Part shown: positions 48,907 through 58,372 of the stretch, piece by piece
Position numbering within the stretch: position 1 is the first letter of the stretch
Layout: each line of letters starts with the position of its first letter
Assembly (NCBI RefSeq): GCF_003415655.1
Contig: NZ_QRHC01000003.1
Span: 1 to 64,000 of the forward strand
Length of the DNA: 64,000 nucleotides
Direction of reading: 5' to 3'
Source: Vibrio maerlii
GTDB taxonomy: Bacteria > Pseudomonadota > Gammaproteobacteria > Enterobacterales > Vibrionaceae
Notes under the pieces: generated by a model
Databases searched by the model: none
Told to the model about the DNA's origin: nothing
The model's input: only the letters and a program-made list of their open reading frames with translations
Position numbers and translations under genes: made by a program

Positions 48907-50982
48907 ATGCTAACTACCAAGATTCAACAATCCATTCGCACCAGTTATCAAAACCTTCAGTATCAGTTGGATAACTTTATACCTCGTCGTGCACAGAACT
49001 ATTTGGTTGCAGAAATCACCAAGACGCTGTGTGGCCAATATCACAAGTCAAATCGCATCTTGGTTGCCGAAGCGGGTACCGGAATCGGTAAATCGCTGTC
49101 GTATTTGATGGCGGCCATTCCTGTTGCAGTGATGAACAATCGTAAAGTGGTGATTTCAACCGCGACGGTGGCACTGCAAGAACAACTCGTGAACAAAGAC
49201 TTGCCTCTATATAGAAGAATCACCGATAAAGAGTTCTCCTTTATATTGGCCAAAGGCCGTCAACGTTATTGTTGTGCGGAAAAGCTAGCCAGCGCATCGG
49301 GTGTTGATGGCGGTCAGTTGGCGATGTTTGAATCCAAACCGAAGAAGAAAGACATCGACCAACTCGAGCTTATGTATAAGAAGCTTGCTGAGAACAAGTG
49401 GGATGGCGACCGAGACTCATGGCCAAAGCCAATTAAAGACGAGATTTGGCAATCTATCGTCAGCGACAAGCACAGCTGCAACAACAGCATGCCGGCACAC
49501 CGTAACTGCCCGTTCCAAAAAGCGCGCTCTGAGCTTGATAAGGTGGACGTGATTATCGCTAACCACAGTTTAGTGATGGCCGATGCCGATTTAGGCGGCG
49601 GCGTCATTCTTCCAGAGCCAGAAAATACCATCTATATCTTTGATGAAGCACATCACCTACCCCATGTCGCACGAGACCACTCTTCTGCGGCGGCAAGCTT
49701 AAAAGGTGCCGCGAGTTGGTTAGAGCGTTTAAACCAAAGCGTGAGTAAATTTGCTGGTTTAGCTGATGCAAAACGCGTAGGTCGATTCCAGAATGAGCTG
49801 CAAAGTGCCATTCAGCAATTGATTCCGCAACTTTCTCAGCTTACGACTCGCTTTGATGCTAGTCAGTTTGAGGAAAAACGATACCGCTTTGAGCATGGTG
49901 ACCTCCCTTCTTGGTTAGAAGAAGAAGCCAAAGAGCTTAAGCAGATCAGCCAAAAAGGCGCACAAGCAACGGCTAAAATCGCAGATTTGATCGCCGAGCG
50001 TTTAAAAGACGGTGAGATTGCCGCTCGTTTAGCCGAACCCGCGCTGGCCGAACTGGGCTTCTATCTACAACGCATGGATAACCTAGCGCAAGTTTGGAAG
50101 CTCATGGCTGAACCAAAGCGCGAAAAAGGGGCGCCTTTGGCTCGATGGTTAGAAGTCAATGACGAAAGAGAGGGCGATTTCATCGTTAATGTCTCGCCTT
50201 TGGAGGTCGGTTGGCAGCTTGATCAGCAGATCTGGAGCCGTTGCGTGGGTGCTGTTTTGGTTTCCGCGACGATGCGGGCGTTGAACTCATTCAGTTTTTT
50301 CTGCCATCAAGCCGGGATCAGTGAAAAAAGTGATAGCGGCACGCAATTCCTTGCTCTTGCTTCACCATTTGACTATCAGAATAACGCCGAACTTTATATT
50401 CCAGCGATGAAATACGAGCCGCAAGCTCCCCAATTTACCGAATATCTTATTGAAAAATTGCCTAAGTTAATCGAAGACAAGCAGGCAAACTTAGTATTAT
50501 TCTCTTCCTATTGGCAAATGAACCAAGTTGCTGATGCACTGAGTGCTCAATTTATAAAGAAAGGCTGGGCGTTACAGGTTCAAGGTGAAACCTCACGCTC
50601 AGAAATTCTAAAAAAACATAAAAAACTAATAGATTCAGACAAATGCAGCATTCTTTTTGGAACAGGTAGCTTCTCGGAGGGGCTCGATTTACCCGGAGAG
50701 TTATTGAAGAATTTGGTCATTACCAAGATTCCTTTTGGCGTTCCAACCTCACCGGTTGAGCAAGCGCACTCTGAATATATCGAGAGCCGAGGAGGGAATC
50801 CGTTCTTACAAATCACGGTGCCAGATGCGAGTAAAAAACTGATTCAATCCGTTGGTCGTTTGCTGCGTAAAGAACAAGATTCTGGTAGAGTCGTCATCCT
50901 CGATAGACGCATTGTGACAAAGCGATACGGTAAGTCTCTTTTAGACTCGCTGCCGCCTTTCAAGCGTAATATCGAATACTAG
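48907..50982 (+). CDS. dinG: ATP-dependent DNA helicase DinG
   Basis: DinG is an XPD-like, 5'-3' iron-sulphur helicase that unwinds D-loops, R-loops and G-quadruplexes. The 691-residue product has Walker A AEAGTGIGKS (about residues 54-63). Cysteines for the 4Fe-4S cluster are in RYCCAEK (about 119-125) and further on in SCNNSMPAHRNCPF (about 191-204). The DEAH box is IFDEAHH (about 243-249). C-terminal helicase motifs GTGSFSEGLDLPG and QSVGRLLRKEQD follow. No exonuclease domain is attached. In E. coli dinG is LexA-controlled; I did not see a clear SOS box here. Confidence 0.92.
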   Translation: MLTTKIQQSIRTSYQNLQYQLDNFIPRRAQNYLVAEITKTLCGQYHKSNRILVAEAGTGIGKSLSYLMAAIPVAVMNNRKVVISTATVALQEQLVNKDLPLYRRITDKEFSFILAKGRQRYCCAEKLASASGVDGGQLAMFESKPKKKDIDQLELMYKKLAENKWDGDRDSWPKPIKDEIWQSIVSDKHSCNNSMPAHRNCPFQKARSELDKVDVIIANHSLVMADADLGGGVILPEPENTIYIFDEAHHLPHVARDHSSAAASLKGAASWLERLNQSVSKFAGLADAKRVGRFQNELQSAIQQLIPQLSQLTTRFDASQFEEKRYRFEHGDLPSWLEEEAKELKQISQKGAQATAKIADLIAERLKDGEIAARLAEPALAELGFYLQRMDNLAQVWKLMAEPKREKGAPLARWLEVNDEREGDFIVNVSPLEVGWQLDQQIWSRCVGAVLVSATMRALNSFSFFCHQAGISEKSDSGTQFLALASPFDYQNNAELYIPAMKYEPQAPQFTEYLIEKLPKLIEDKQANLVLFSSYWQMNQVADALSAQFIKKGWALQVQGETSRSEILKKHKKLIDSDKCSILFGTGSFSEGLDLPGELLKNLVITKIPFGVPTSPVEQAHSEYIESRGGNPFLQITVPDASKKLIQSVGRLLRKEQDSGRVVILDRRIVTKRYGKSLLDSLPPFKRNIEY

Positions 50983-51009
50983 AAAACTATAACGAGAATA
51001 ACACTCCCT

Positions 51010-51789
51010 ATGGAAATGATTGAACCAACCATGTTGGTTATCTTAGCGCTAGTTGCTTTTATTGCTGGGTTTATTGATGCGGTTGCTGGCGGCGGTGGTA
51101 TGCTGACCGTCCCTGCCCTGCTGTCTATTGGTTTGCCTCCTCATATCGCATTAGGTACAAACAAGCTCGCCGCAACCTTTGCTTCATCAACCGCAGCAGT
51201 CACATACTTCCGAAAGAAACTCTTCGACCCGAAATGTTGGGTGAAAGCGTTTTGGGCAACCTTGTTAGGTGCAACCATCGGCACGCTCGTCGTTGATGCC
51301 ATATCTACAGAATGGTTAGAAAAAGTGTTGCCTCTTGTCATCCTGGGTGCAGCGATTTATACCATCTTTAATCGTTCCCCTAATGCCACACAGAATATTC
51401 TACCGAAGCCATGTCCTAAGCATAATAAGAAGCAAGTTATCCAGGGTTTCACTCTGGGCTTTTACGACGGTGTGGCAGGCCCTGGTACTGGCGCGTTCTG
51501 GACAGTCAGCTCAATGGCGATCTACAAGATAAATATCTTACTTGCCTCTGGTCTTGCTAAAGCAATGAACTTCACCAGTAACTTCACATCATTGGTGACC
51601 TTTGCGGTTCTTGGCCATATCAATTGGATGTTGGGCTTGACCATGGGTGTGTGTTTAATGGCCGGCGCGTACGTTGGCGCACATTCCGCTATTAAGTTTG
51701 GTGCTAAATTTATTAGACCGGTATTCATTACCGTTGTAAGTATCTTAGCGGTTAAGCTCGCGTATGAGGCTTGGTTTGTAAATCTCTAA
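51010..51789 (+). CDS. TSUP-family (TauE/SafE-like) membrane permease
   Basis: This 259-residue inner-membrane protein has about eight hydrophobic segments and the family motifs FIDAVAGGGGMLTVPALL (about residues 21-38), ALGTNKLAATFASSTAA (about 46-62) and GFYDGVAGPGTGAFW (about 155-169). The pair of GG(x)-type motifs in each half reflects the internal duplication of the fold. It resembles E. coli YfcA. TSUP members move sulphite, sulphoacetate or other anions, but the substrate here is unknown. It is 27 bp downstream of dinG. Confidence 0.85.
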   Translation: MEMIEPTMLVILALVAFIAGFIDAVAGGGGMLTVPALLSIGLPPHIALGTNKLAATFASSTAAVTYFRKKLFDPKCWVKAFWATLLGATIGTLVVDAISTEWLEKVLPLVILGAAIYTIFNRSPNATQNILPKPCPKHNKKQVIQGFTLGFYDGVAGPGTGAFWTVSSMAIYKINILLASGLAKAMNFTSNFTSLVTFAVLGHINWMLGLTMGVCLMAGAYVGAHSAIKFGAKFIRPVFITVVSILAVKLAYEAWFVNL

Positions 51790-51867
51790 TCTTTTAAAGC
51801 TCTATCTTCAAAAAGCTAAGAGCTTTCAAAAGCTGACGACTAGAAAAATAATAAAGGCGATGCACCT

Positions 51868-52416
51868 ATGGGCAATTTTTCCCAACTGGACAGTAAACTC
51901 GATCAACTCGCTGTTCAAGCAGCATCGTTAGATCGCCAACGGGGTGAGCACCACGTTGCACTGTTTGATCAGCAATTGTTCCATTGCCAAGCCAAACTGC
52001 TTGTTCCTTGCGTTAAAGAAGCACAAGCTACATTCGAGAGCATCATTCGTGAACAAGAATCAGGCCGTCTAACTAACCTTCGAGCCGAATACCTCACCGA
52101 TACCCTGCTTGCACAAATGGCCGCGATTCAACGTGAGTTATCTACGCAAAAAATCCGTAAAAGCGAACCTAAACACAGCAGCTATTATCGCAAACCCATC
52201 AATCAACTCTATCAAGAGCTCGCTCAACACAATGAGTGGGAACGTCGATTGCGTGAAATGGTGTTTGAAAAGCAGCGCTCATTAAACCATTGCCCTGCCT
52301 TTCAACAGCCGCAGATGCAAAAAGAGTTATTGGCAACAGAGCAAAGACTAAAGCGCTGCTCTGAAGCTAAACTTAAGATTGAAAAACAGATCACCTTTAG
52401 AGAGAAACACCAATAA
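51868..52416 (+). CDS. priC: Primosomal replication protein PriC
   Basis: PriC helps reload the DnaB helicase at stalled forks. The 182-residue, highly helical and basic protein resembles the family: LFHCQAKLLVPCVKEAQATF (about residues 36-55), LRAEYLTDTLLAQMAAIQREL, and LYQELAQHNEWERRLREMV. The TAA stop shares its last base with the ATG of the ybaM-like gene (TAATG), showing translational coupling. E. coli has the same priC-ybaM order. Confidence 0.9.
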   Translation: MGNFSQLDSKLDQLAVQAASLDRQRGEHHVALFDQQLFHCQAKLLVPCVKEAQATFESIIREQESGRLTNLRAEYLTDTLLAQMAAIQRELSTQKIRKSEPKHSSYYRKPINQLYQELAQHNEWERRLREMVFEKQRSLNHCPAFQQPQMQKELLATEQRLKRCSEAKLKIEKQITFREKHQ

Positions 52417-52586
52417 TGTCTGATCAACCAACCCCTTCTCCACTCGATAATGCACCAGACGATATCAAGTTAGCCGTTGATCTTATTTATTTGCTAGAAA
52501 GCAATGAAGTCGATCCTAAGGTCGCGCTTTCCGCGATCAATATGGTGAAAGCGGATCTTGAGAAGAAGGTAGGAGAAGCTAAGTAG
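52416..52586 (+). CDS. ybaM: YbaM-like DUF2496 protein
   Basis: This 56-residue protein has the central NAPDDIKLAVDLIYLLE followed by ALSAINMVKADLEKKV, which closely matches E. coli YbaM. The start codon overlaps the priC stop by one base. It is small, acidic and helical, with no known function. The TAG stop is at 52584-52586. The conserved linkage to priC suggests a shared role in replication restart, but this is inference. Confidence 0.88.
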   Translation: MSDQPTPSPLDNAPDDIKLAVDLIYLLESNEVDPKVALSAINMVKADLEKKVGEAK

Positions 52587-52763
52587 CTGATTAATGGCTT
52601 CGGTAAAACGCTAATACATAATACTCACTTAACAATCTTTAAGACTATTCGCTCTCCGATTGCAGATAAAAGTGCTACTATCAAGTTAACTTTCCACTTC
52701 CAATTTGCCTTATCTAAACCGATTTGAGACTTTCACTCAATCAACAAGAGGAGGTGAATATTC

Positions 52764-53018
52764 ATGACACAAGCGATCAAAAACAACATGTTTGATTCTC
52801 ATCTGTTTATCAAAAAGCTCGTAGAAAGTGGTATGCCAGAAAAGCAGGCAGAGGTCCTTGCTGAGCAGCAGATACGCATTCTCGACACTCAGATCGCGAC
52901 TAGAGCGGACATTTTGCAAGTCGAGAGAAACCTAGAAAGAAAACTCGAATCCAATACCAACAAGATTTTAGTCGTTATTGGGCTAGCCGTTGCATTTCTT
53001 GCTCTTTTTCTTGGCTGA
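52764..53018 (+). CDS. Small coiled-coil protein with C-terminal membrane anchor
   Basis: This 84-residue protein starts MTQAIKNNMFDSHLFIKKLV. A helical region with EKQAEVLAEQQIRILDTQIA is followed by a coiled coil (about residues 40-66, LQVERNLERKLESNTNK). A single hydrophobic C-terminal segment (ILVVIGLAVAFLALFLG) ends it. An exceptionally strong ribosome site (GAGGAGGTGA) lies 5-10 nt upstream. The layout recalls DUF1640/CCDC90-like membrane coiled-coil proteins. No specific role is known, and it is not linked to an obvious operon. Confidence 0.7.
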   Translation: MTQAIKNNMFDSHLFIKKLVESGMPEKQAEVLAEQQIRILDTQIATRADILQVERNLERKLESNTNKILVVIGLAVAFLALFLG

Positions 53019-53073
53019 AAAGAACGAGAGACAAGTATTCAGGAAAAGCCTGTAACTACTCCTGGCCAGCTTT

Positions 53074-53113
53074 AGATCCCCGATGCACTCGTCGACTCGC
53101 GCTCGAGGATGAC
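53074..53113 (+). repeat. 40-bp dispersed repeat, copy 2
   Basis: This is the second copy of the element at 13101-13140, in the opposite orientation, differing at one position. It lies between the convergent small-membrane-protein gene and udp. Confidence 0.85.
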
Positions 53114-53145
53114 TAGATTTCTAATATAAGGGGGTTAAAAATCAA

Positions 53146-53182
53146 AAATCCCCAATCACACTACTCATGTAATCAGGGATTT
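53146..53182 (-). terminator. Possible terminator of udp
   Basis: AAATCCC (53146-53152) can pair with GGGATTT (53176-53182) across a long, partly structured loop, with an A-rich flank that reads as T on the minus strand. The stem is weak. Confidence 0.4.
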
Positions 53183-53230
53183 CATATCTTTGCTCATCGC
53201 GATTTATTCAATCACTATGCACTATTCGTA

Positions 53231-53989
53231 CTAAAGCATTTTACGCGCCGCTTCTACTACCACTTTAATTGAACGTGCTTCTGTCTCTTTCAGTGTTGAG
53301 TGATCTGGGATCTCTTTCTGAGTACGGTTGATGATGACACCTGCAACGCAGCCAGCACGTAAGCCTGAGCTTGCACACATTGTCAGTAGCGTTGCTGATT
53401 CCATTTCAAAGTTCAGAACGCCCATGTCTTGCCACTCTTTCATTGAACCTTGGAAACGCTTCACTACTCTACCAGAGAAAGTATCGTAACGTTCTTGACC
53501 TGGGTAGAAGGTATCACTTGAAGCGGTAACACCCATGTGTACGGTTGCCCCACTTTCGTCTACCGCTTCTTTCATCGCCGTCGCAACATCAAAGTCTGCC
53601 ACCGCCGGGAATTCCATTGGGGCAAAGTGCAGGCTTGCACCATCTAGGCGTACAGAGCCGGTGGTTACGATCATATCGCCGACGTTAACGTGCTCTTGGA
53701 TTGCACCTGTTGTACCAACACGTAGGAATGTACGCACACCCAGTTGAGCCAACTCTTCAACCGCAATAGATGTTGATGGGCCACCGATACCGGTAGAACA
53801 TACCACGACAGGTTTACCGTCTAGTTCAGCACGGTAAAGCGTGTATTCACGTTGGCTTGCAAGAAATTCAGGATTCTCCATTTGCTCAGCAATTTTTTGT
53901 ACGCGAGCTGGATCGCCAGGGATGATCGCCAGTGTTGCACCATTAAGGTCGGCTTCGGTAACACCAAGATGGAAAACGGCTTGAGACAT
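53231..53989 (-). CDS. udp: Uridine phosphorylase
   Basis: Udp splits uridine with phosphate into uracil and ribose-1-phosphate for pyrimidine salvage. The 252-residue product has the family motifs [17 protein letters not shown] (about residues 21-37), [12 protein letters not shown] (about 91-102), and the nucleoside-binding [21 protein letters not shown] (about 192-212). The start at 53989 follows AGGAG. A TTG-type longer reading is less likely. In other bacteria the gene is under CytR/CRP control. Confidence 0.95.
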   Translation of the reverse strand: MSQAVFHLGVTEADLNGATLAIIPGDPARVQKIAEQMENPEFLASQREYTLYRAELDGKPVVVCSTGIGGPSTSIAVEELAQLGVRTFLRVGTTGAIQEHVNVGDMIVTTGSVRLDGASLHFAPMEFPAVADFDVATAMKEAVDESGATVHMGVTASSDTFYPGQERYDTFSGRVVKRFQGSMKEWQDMGVLNFEMESATLLTMCASSGLRAGCVAGVIINRTQKEIPDHSTLKETEARSIKVVVEAARKML

Positions 53990-54178
53990 GAGGTAACTCC
54001 TGTTTACGTGGTTCACGTGAATTCGTTAATTACGTTATACCCTAATCACTTTTCTTTACGGGTATGTTGGTATGCAGAGACTTTATCTGAGCAACCGCCG
54101 ACATAGAGTGATTAAGATCTCATTTAACAATGAAAACAAATTCACCATTGCACAGTTAAACGGTTTGGATCACAAAAA

Positions 54179-54199
54179 AGGCGGCATTGGATGCCGCCT
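54179..54199 (-). terminator. Rho-independent terminator of zntA
   Basis: A 9-bp stem (AGGCGGCAT / ATGCCGCCT) with a TGG loop is followed on the minus strand by a T-run. It lies about 90 bp past the zntA stop, beyond the TAGCTTACT array. Confidence 0.85.
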
Positions 54200-54213
54200 A
54201 TATTCAACTTGTT

Positions 54214-54249
54214 TAGCTTACTTAGCTTACTTAGCTTACTTAGCTTACT
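54214..54249. repeat. Tandem repeat, 4 copies of TAGCTTACT
   Basis: Four identical 9-bp units lie just downstream of zntA, before its terminator. Reading the unit in either direction gives no coding sequence. Confidence 0.92.
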
Positions 54250-54289
54250 AAATATAGAAGAGTATACTCTCAAAGCCACTCAACGGTTG

Positions 54290-56671
54290 TTATTCGTCCT
54301 CAGGTTTAAAACGAAGCAATCGAAGTGCATTCAGAGTAACCAAGGCTGTCGCCCCACTATCGGCTAACACCGCAACCCAAAGTCCAGTGATACCAAATAG
54401 ACTGGTGACAAGGAACACACCCTTCAACCCCAAAGCGAGTGCAACGTTCTGACGAATATTCAGCAATGTCGCTCTCGACAACTCAATCATTGCCGGAAGC
54501 TCCACCAAGCGGCTGTGGGTCAATGCGGAGTCTGCCACTTCTAACGCCACATCGGTCCCGCTCCCCATGGCAATACCAATCGAAGAGGCTTTCATTGCTG
54601 GCGCATCGTTGATGCCATCACCGACCATCGCTACCACACTATTTTTCGACATGTCCTCGACAAATCTAACTTTGTCATCAGGTAGCAAGCCTGCTTCAAA
54701 GTTGATACCAATACTATCGGCCATTGTTTTCGCACTGCGTGGGTTGTCGCCCGTCAGCATCACGCTCTTTATGTTCATAGCATTGAGTTTTTGTACCGCG
54801 TTCTTTGCATCTTCGCGCAGGGTGTCTTGCCAAGCTAAGATACCAATTAACTTCTGTTCATCGCTATCAATCACGACAACGGCTGTTTTACCTTGTTGTT
54901 CCAGCGCCAATAGCTGTTTTTCAACGCTGTGCTCTAAGCTCACGGTAGAGTGTCGCGGCGCTAAAATCTGATAGCTTTTGCCTTCGACGATCCCTTCCAT
55001 CCCGGCGCCAACTAGGGTTCTCTTGCTCTCAGCATCAGGGATCACAACACCCAAGGATTCAACATGTCTTACCAAGGATTTCGCCAATGGGTGAGATGAT
55101 CCCACCTCAATAGCTGCCACTGTTGCCAATAATGCCTCTTGATCGAACGCTCCAAAACTCATCACATCGGTAACCGTTGGTTTACCTTGGGTTAGCGTTC
55201 CTGTTTTATCGAAAGCAATGGTTTCAATACGGCCAAGCTGTTCCAGAGCTGCTCCACCTTTAATTAATGCACCACGTTTTGCCGCGGTTGCTAAGCCAGA
55301 GGTAATCGCAGCGGGTGTTGAGATCACGAGCGCGCACGGACAAGCAATCAACAATAAAGCCAGACCACGGTACACCCAAGTTTCCCAAGGTTGAGCAAAC
55401 AATAGCGGGGGCGTCACGATGACCAACAAGGAAACCAACATCATCGCTGGCGTGTACCAACGGCTGAACTTATCAAGAAATCGTTCTAACGGTGCCTTGC
55501 GTGATTCAGCTTCTTCAATCAGATGTAGTATCCGATCGATCGCGTTTTCGCCTTGCTTAGAGGTGATCTCAACCTGAACGGTTTGATCTGCAACGACTGA
55601 GCCTGCCATTACCTGCTCACCTTTATTGCGCTCAACAGGCAGTGATTCACCCGTTAATGCACTTTCATCAAAGCTCGCCGCTTGGGTCATCAACCGACCG
55701 TCAGCAGGCAGTCGTCCACCAGCTGCAATTTCAATAATGTCTTTAGGCTTTAACTCTTCTGCAGCCACCTCGATACGTTGACCATCTACGATCTTCGTCG
55801 CCGATTCAGGTACTAACTCCATGAGCGCTTGCACACCACTGCGAGCGCGAGAAGCAGCGTAAGCTTCGAGTCTCTCACCTAGCATAAACAGCAGCAGTAC
55901 CATCGCGGCTTCTACCGTCTCACCAAGGTATAGAGCCCCCAAAGCCGCAACGGTCATCAAGGTTTCAATAGCAAACGGTGTTCCTGACTTCGCCAGCTGA
56001 ACCGCTTTCTTACCAACAGGTAACACCCCAAACAAACAAGTTAGGGTATAAATCCACTTTGATAGTTCTGGATTAAACTGCCCAACCACTACGCCAGATA
56101 ACATCATGAGCGAGATGGTAATCAGCTCTGAATTCTCTTTAGCCATTTGGGTGAGCTTGTCTTTGGTGCTGAGTGGCTGAGTATTCTTTTTAGATAAGCG
56201 TTTGGTTGATGTCAGCGTGAATCCCACTGCCATGACGGCTTGTTCAACCTGAGAAGATATGTCTAATAACGTTGATTTGACCACCAGCTTTTCAGTAGCA
56301 AAGAGTACTTTGGCCTCATCTACACCGGCTAATTTGGTTACAGCTGTTTCCACTTTACGAGCACAAGATGGGCAGTCCATACCATCGACTTTCCAACTGT
56401 AGGTCGAAACATCGTTCTCATTAAGTGTAGGTGGAAGTTCGTTATCGACATGGTGGTGTGAACCACAGCATCCGGTATGTACGTGTTTACCTGCAGTATG
56501 AGAGGTGTTGTTCTCTGACGAGCAGCATCCCTGAGAATGTGCTTCAACCGTATTACAATCTGACGAATTGATCGCTTTAAACGATGAAAACTGAGGCGCA
56601 TTCCCTGACGCTGCTATTTTAAAAGAGCCAGCAGTATTTGCTGAGTTACATGTTGAATGCTGAGTACACAT
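54290..56671 (-). CDS. zntA: Zn/Cd/Pb-exporting P-type ATPase ZntA
   Basis: This P1B-type ATPase exports divalent soft metals from the cytoplasm. The 793-residue product has a Cys/His-rich N-terminal extension (about residues 1-80, with GCCSSENN and GCCGSHHH). One heavy-metal-associated domain with GMDCPSCA follows (about 97-104). The CPC metal-binding motif is in ACPCALVIS, with phosphorylation DKTGTLT, the HP motif GSSHPLA and the hinge GDGINDAP. Lys in LGLKGVF and Asp in LADSGATALVTLNALRLL near the end mark the Zn(II)-type subgroup. The gene is single, with a MerR-type promoter upstream; the regulator is not in the window. Confidence 0.93.
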   Translation of the reverse strand: MCTQHSTCNSANTAGSFKIAASGNAPQFSSFKAINSSDCNTVEAHSQGCCSSENNTSHTAGKHVHTGCCGSHHHVDNELPPTLNENDVSTYSWKVDGMDCPSCARKVETAVTKLAGVDEAKVLFATEKLVVKSTLLDISSQVEQAVMAVGFTLTSTKRLSKKNTQPLSTKDKLTQMAKENSELITISLMMLSGVVVGQFNPELSKWIYTLTCLFGVLPVGKKAVQLAKSGTPFAIETLMTVAALGALYLGETVEAAMVLLLFMLGERLEAYAASRARSGVQALMELVPESATKIVDGQRIEVAAEELKPKDIIEIAAGGRLPADGRLMTQAASFDESALTGESLPVERNKGEQVMAGSVVADQTVQVEITSKQGENAIDRILHLIEEAESRKAPLERFLDKFSRWYTPAMMLVSLLVIVTPPLLFAQPWETWVYRGLALLLIACPCALVISTPAAITSGLATAAKRGALIKGGAALEQLGRIETIAFDKTGTLTQGKPTVTDVMSFGAFDQEALLATVAAIEVGSSHPLAKSLVRHVESLGVVIPDAESKRTLVGAGMEGIVEGKSYQILAPRHSTVSLEHSVEKQLLALEQQGKTAVVVIDSDEQKLIGILAWQDTLREDAKNAVQKLNAMNIKSVMLTGDNPRSAKTMADSIGINFEAGLLPDDKVRFVEDMSKNSVVAMVGDGINDAPAMKASSIGIAMGSGTDVALEVADSALTHSRLVELPAMIELSRATLLNIRQNVALALGLKGVFLVTSLFGITGLWVAVLADSGATALVTLNALRLLRFKPEDE

Positions 56672-56707
56672 ATTGAAAACCTTGAAGCACTTCGTTCGGA
56701 CACAGGT

Positions 56708-56739
56708 ATTATAAACCTTAAAGTCAGGTCCAAGGTCAA
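56708..56739 (-). promoter_or_regulatory. MerR-family (ZntR-type) promoter of zntA
   Basis: On the minus strand, TTGACC (-35, 56739-56734) and TATAAT (-10, 56713-56708) are separated by 20 bp, the over-long spacing typical of MerR-family activation. Between them lies a dyad with ACCTT and AAGGT arms (56715-56736). The -10 box is about 37 bp from the zntA ATG. A ZntR-like protein is expected to twist this DNA when metal-bound. Confidence 0.8.
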
Positions 56740-56824
56740 TAGGTTTACGATATCATTTCATCAAAATTACGATAAAATAACACCATGGAACCATCGAGTA
56801 TTCGATAATTCATATCATCGTCAC

Positions 56825-58288
56825 TTAATTAGAAGCTTTCGCAGTCTCTACCAACTGCTCACCCTTTGACACTTCCTCAATCATTACCGCATCATGAGAA
56901 CAGAAGGGTTGAGTATTCACGCAGGTCATTGATGGATCTTCCTCATCTAGCTCAACTTCACTACCGTGAACCAGATCTTTGATGTGTTTGCGTGCGACGA
57001 CCAGAGCGATCAAGCCAAATACTATATTACCAACTGCTTGACCATAAAGAACGCCAAGAGCACCAAACCAAAGTGCGCCAAAATGAACGAAAGGAAGTGT
57101 ACCAACGGTCGCTTTACCCATGTTCAACGCTGTTGAATAGAGCGGTTTACCCAGGTTATTAAACGATGTGTTGGCAACGAAAAGCGTGCCGTTAAATACA
57201 AAGGTAATCGCAACATAGGTACAGAAAGCCAATACGATTGTCGCGGCATCGCCTGTTAGACTGAATATCGACACGACATATTCTTGAAGGAAGTAGAGAA
57301 TCACACACACGGCAATGGTGTAAATGGTGGTCACAATGAGTGAATCTTTGAGTGTTTCTTCCACTCGGTCTAAACGATTTGCCCCAAAGTTTTGCCCGAT
57401 AATCGGTCCTACTGCACCAGATAACGCAAAGATCACCCCAAAACATACCGGAGTTAACCGTCCAATCACCGAGAAACCTGCAACGTAATCCTCACCAAAC
57501 TGCGCGATTCCTGCGGTCACAATCGCATTACCGATCGGTGTTGCCGTATTAGTAACGACCGCTGGTACGGCAATCTTCAAAATATCTCTTAGATTCGTGA
57601 TGATGACAGCAAAGTTAGGGACAGCCACCAGGTTGTGCTTCTTAACCAGCGGATAAAGAGAGGTCACCAAAACGGCGATACGAGCAATAAGTGATGCCCA
57701 TGCCGCCCCTTCGACATTCCAACCAAATCCAAAGATAAATAGAGGATCAAGAATCGCATTAACAATACCCCCAATCAGGGTGGCCCACATGGAGCGTTTA
57801 GCATCACCAGCGGCACGAAGGCCAGCACCTGCAGCCATACCGACAGCCAGTAGTGGTGTACTAGGAAGTAAGATATTTAGATAGGCTGCTGCACGTTCAG
57901 CCGCCACGCCCTTTGCGCCAACACTCGCAAGCAGCTCGGGCATGTAGATCATCATTAATGCGGTGAAGAAGGTACTAATGATAAATGCGACCACCATGAT
58001 ACTCGCACTGAGATCACGAGCGTGTTTCACTTCATCACTGCCTATCGCTTTAGAGACGAGTGCCCCCATTGCTATTGAGGTACCAATGGATACTGAAGTA
58101 GCAAAGAATAGCAGCGTACCCGCAAAGCCTACTGCAGCGGCTAACTCGACTTGACCAAGCATACTGATAAACAGCATGTCTAATAGGTCGACAATAAACA
58201 GCGCCATTAATCCAATTGAGCCTGAACCTGTCATCACCAGAATGTGACGCATTGTTGAGCCTTGGACAAATTTTGCTTGTGTTGTCAT
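56825..58288 (-). CDS. MATE-family efflux transporter
   Basis: This 487-residue inner-membrane protein has about 12 hydrophobic segments in two similar halves. Typical MATE stretches are LDMLFISMLGQVELAAAVGFAG (about residues 36-57), SIAMGALVSKAIG and, at the start of the second half, IGNAIVTAGIAQFG and SGAVGPIIGQNFGANR. MATE proteins export drugs or other organic compounds in exchange for Na+ or H+. The C-terminal tail of about 45 residues is acidic and contains two Cys residues, and is unusual for the family. Substrate not determined. Flanked by zntA and the CBS-domain gene on the same strand. Confidence 0.9.
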   Translation of the reverse strand: MTTQAKFVQGSTMRHILVMTGSGSIGLMALFIVDLLDMLFISMLGQVELAAAVGFAGTLLFFATSVSIGTSIAMGALVSKAIGSDEVKHARDLSASIMVVAFIISTFFTALMMIYMPELLASVGAKGVAAERAAAYLNILLPSTPLLAVGMAAGAGLRAAGDAKRSMWATLIGGIVNAILDPLFIFGFGWNVEGAAWASLIARIAVLVTSLYPLVKKHNLVAVPNFAVIITNLRDILKIAVPAVVTNTATPIGNAIVTAGIAQFGEDYVAGFSVIGRLTPVCFGVIFALSGAVGPIIGQNFGANRLDRVEETLKDSLIVTTIYTIAVCVILYFLQEYVVSIFSLTGDAATIVLAFCTYVAITFVFNGTLFVANTSFNNLGKPLYSTALNMGKATVGTLPFVHFGALWFGALGVLYGQAVGNIVFGLIALVVARKHIKDLVHGSEVELDEEDPSMTCVNTQPFCSHDAVMIEEVSKGEQLVETAKASN

Positions 58289-58331
58289 ATGTCAGCCTTG
58301 GGGAAAGAATGTTAAAGAAAGGTAAAACAGG

Positions 58332-58352
58332 AAAGGCGCATAATGCGCCTTT
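58332..58352 (-). terminator. Rho-independent terminator of the CBS gene
   Basis: A 9-bp stem (AAAGGCGCA / TGCGCCTTT) with a TAA loop lies 21 bp beyond the CBS-domain gene stop. Confidence 0.85.
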
Positions 58353-58372
58353 CTTTGTTAAATTACAATATC

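Noticed and set aside
56657..56869. A 70-residue plus-strand frame covering the zntA promoter
   Set aside because: It overlaps the zntA promoter elements and the MATE gene end, with no ribosome site or homology.
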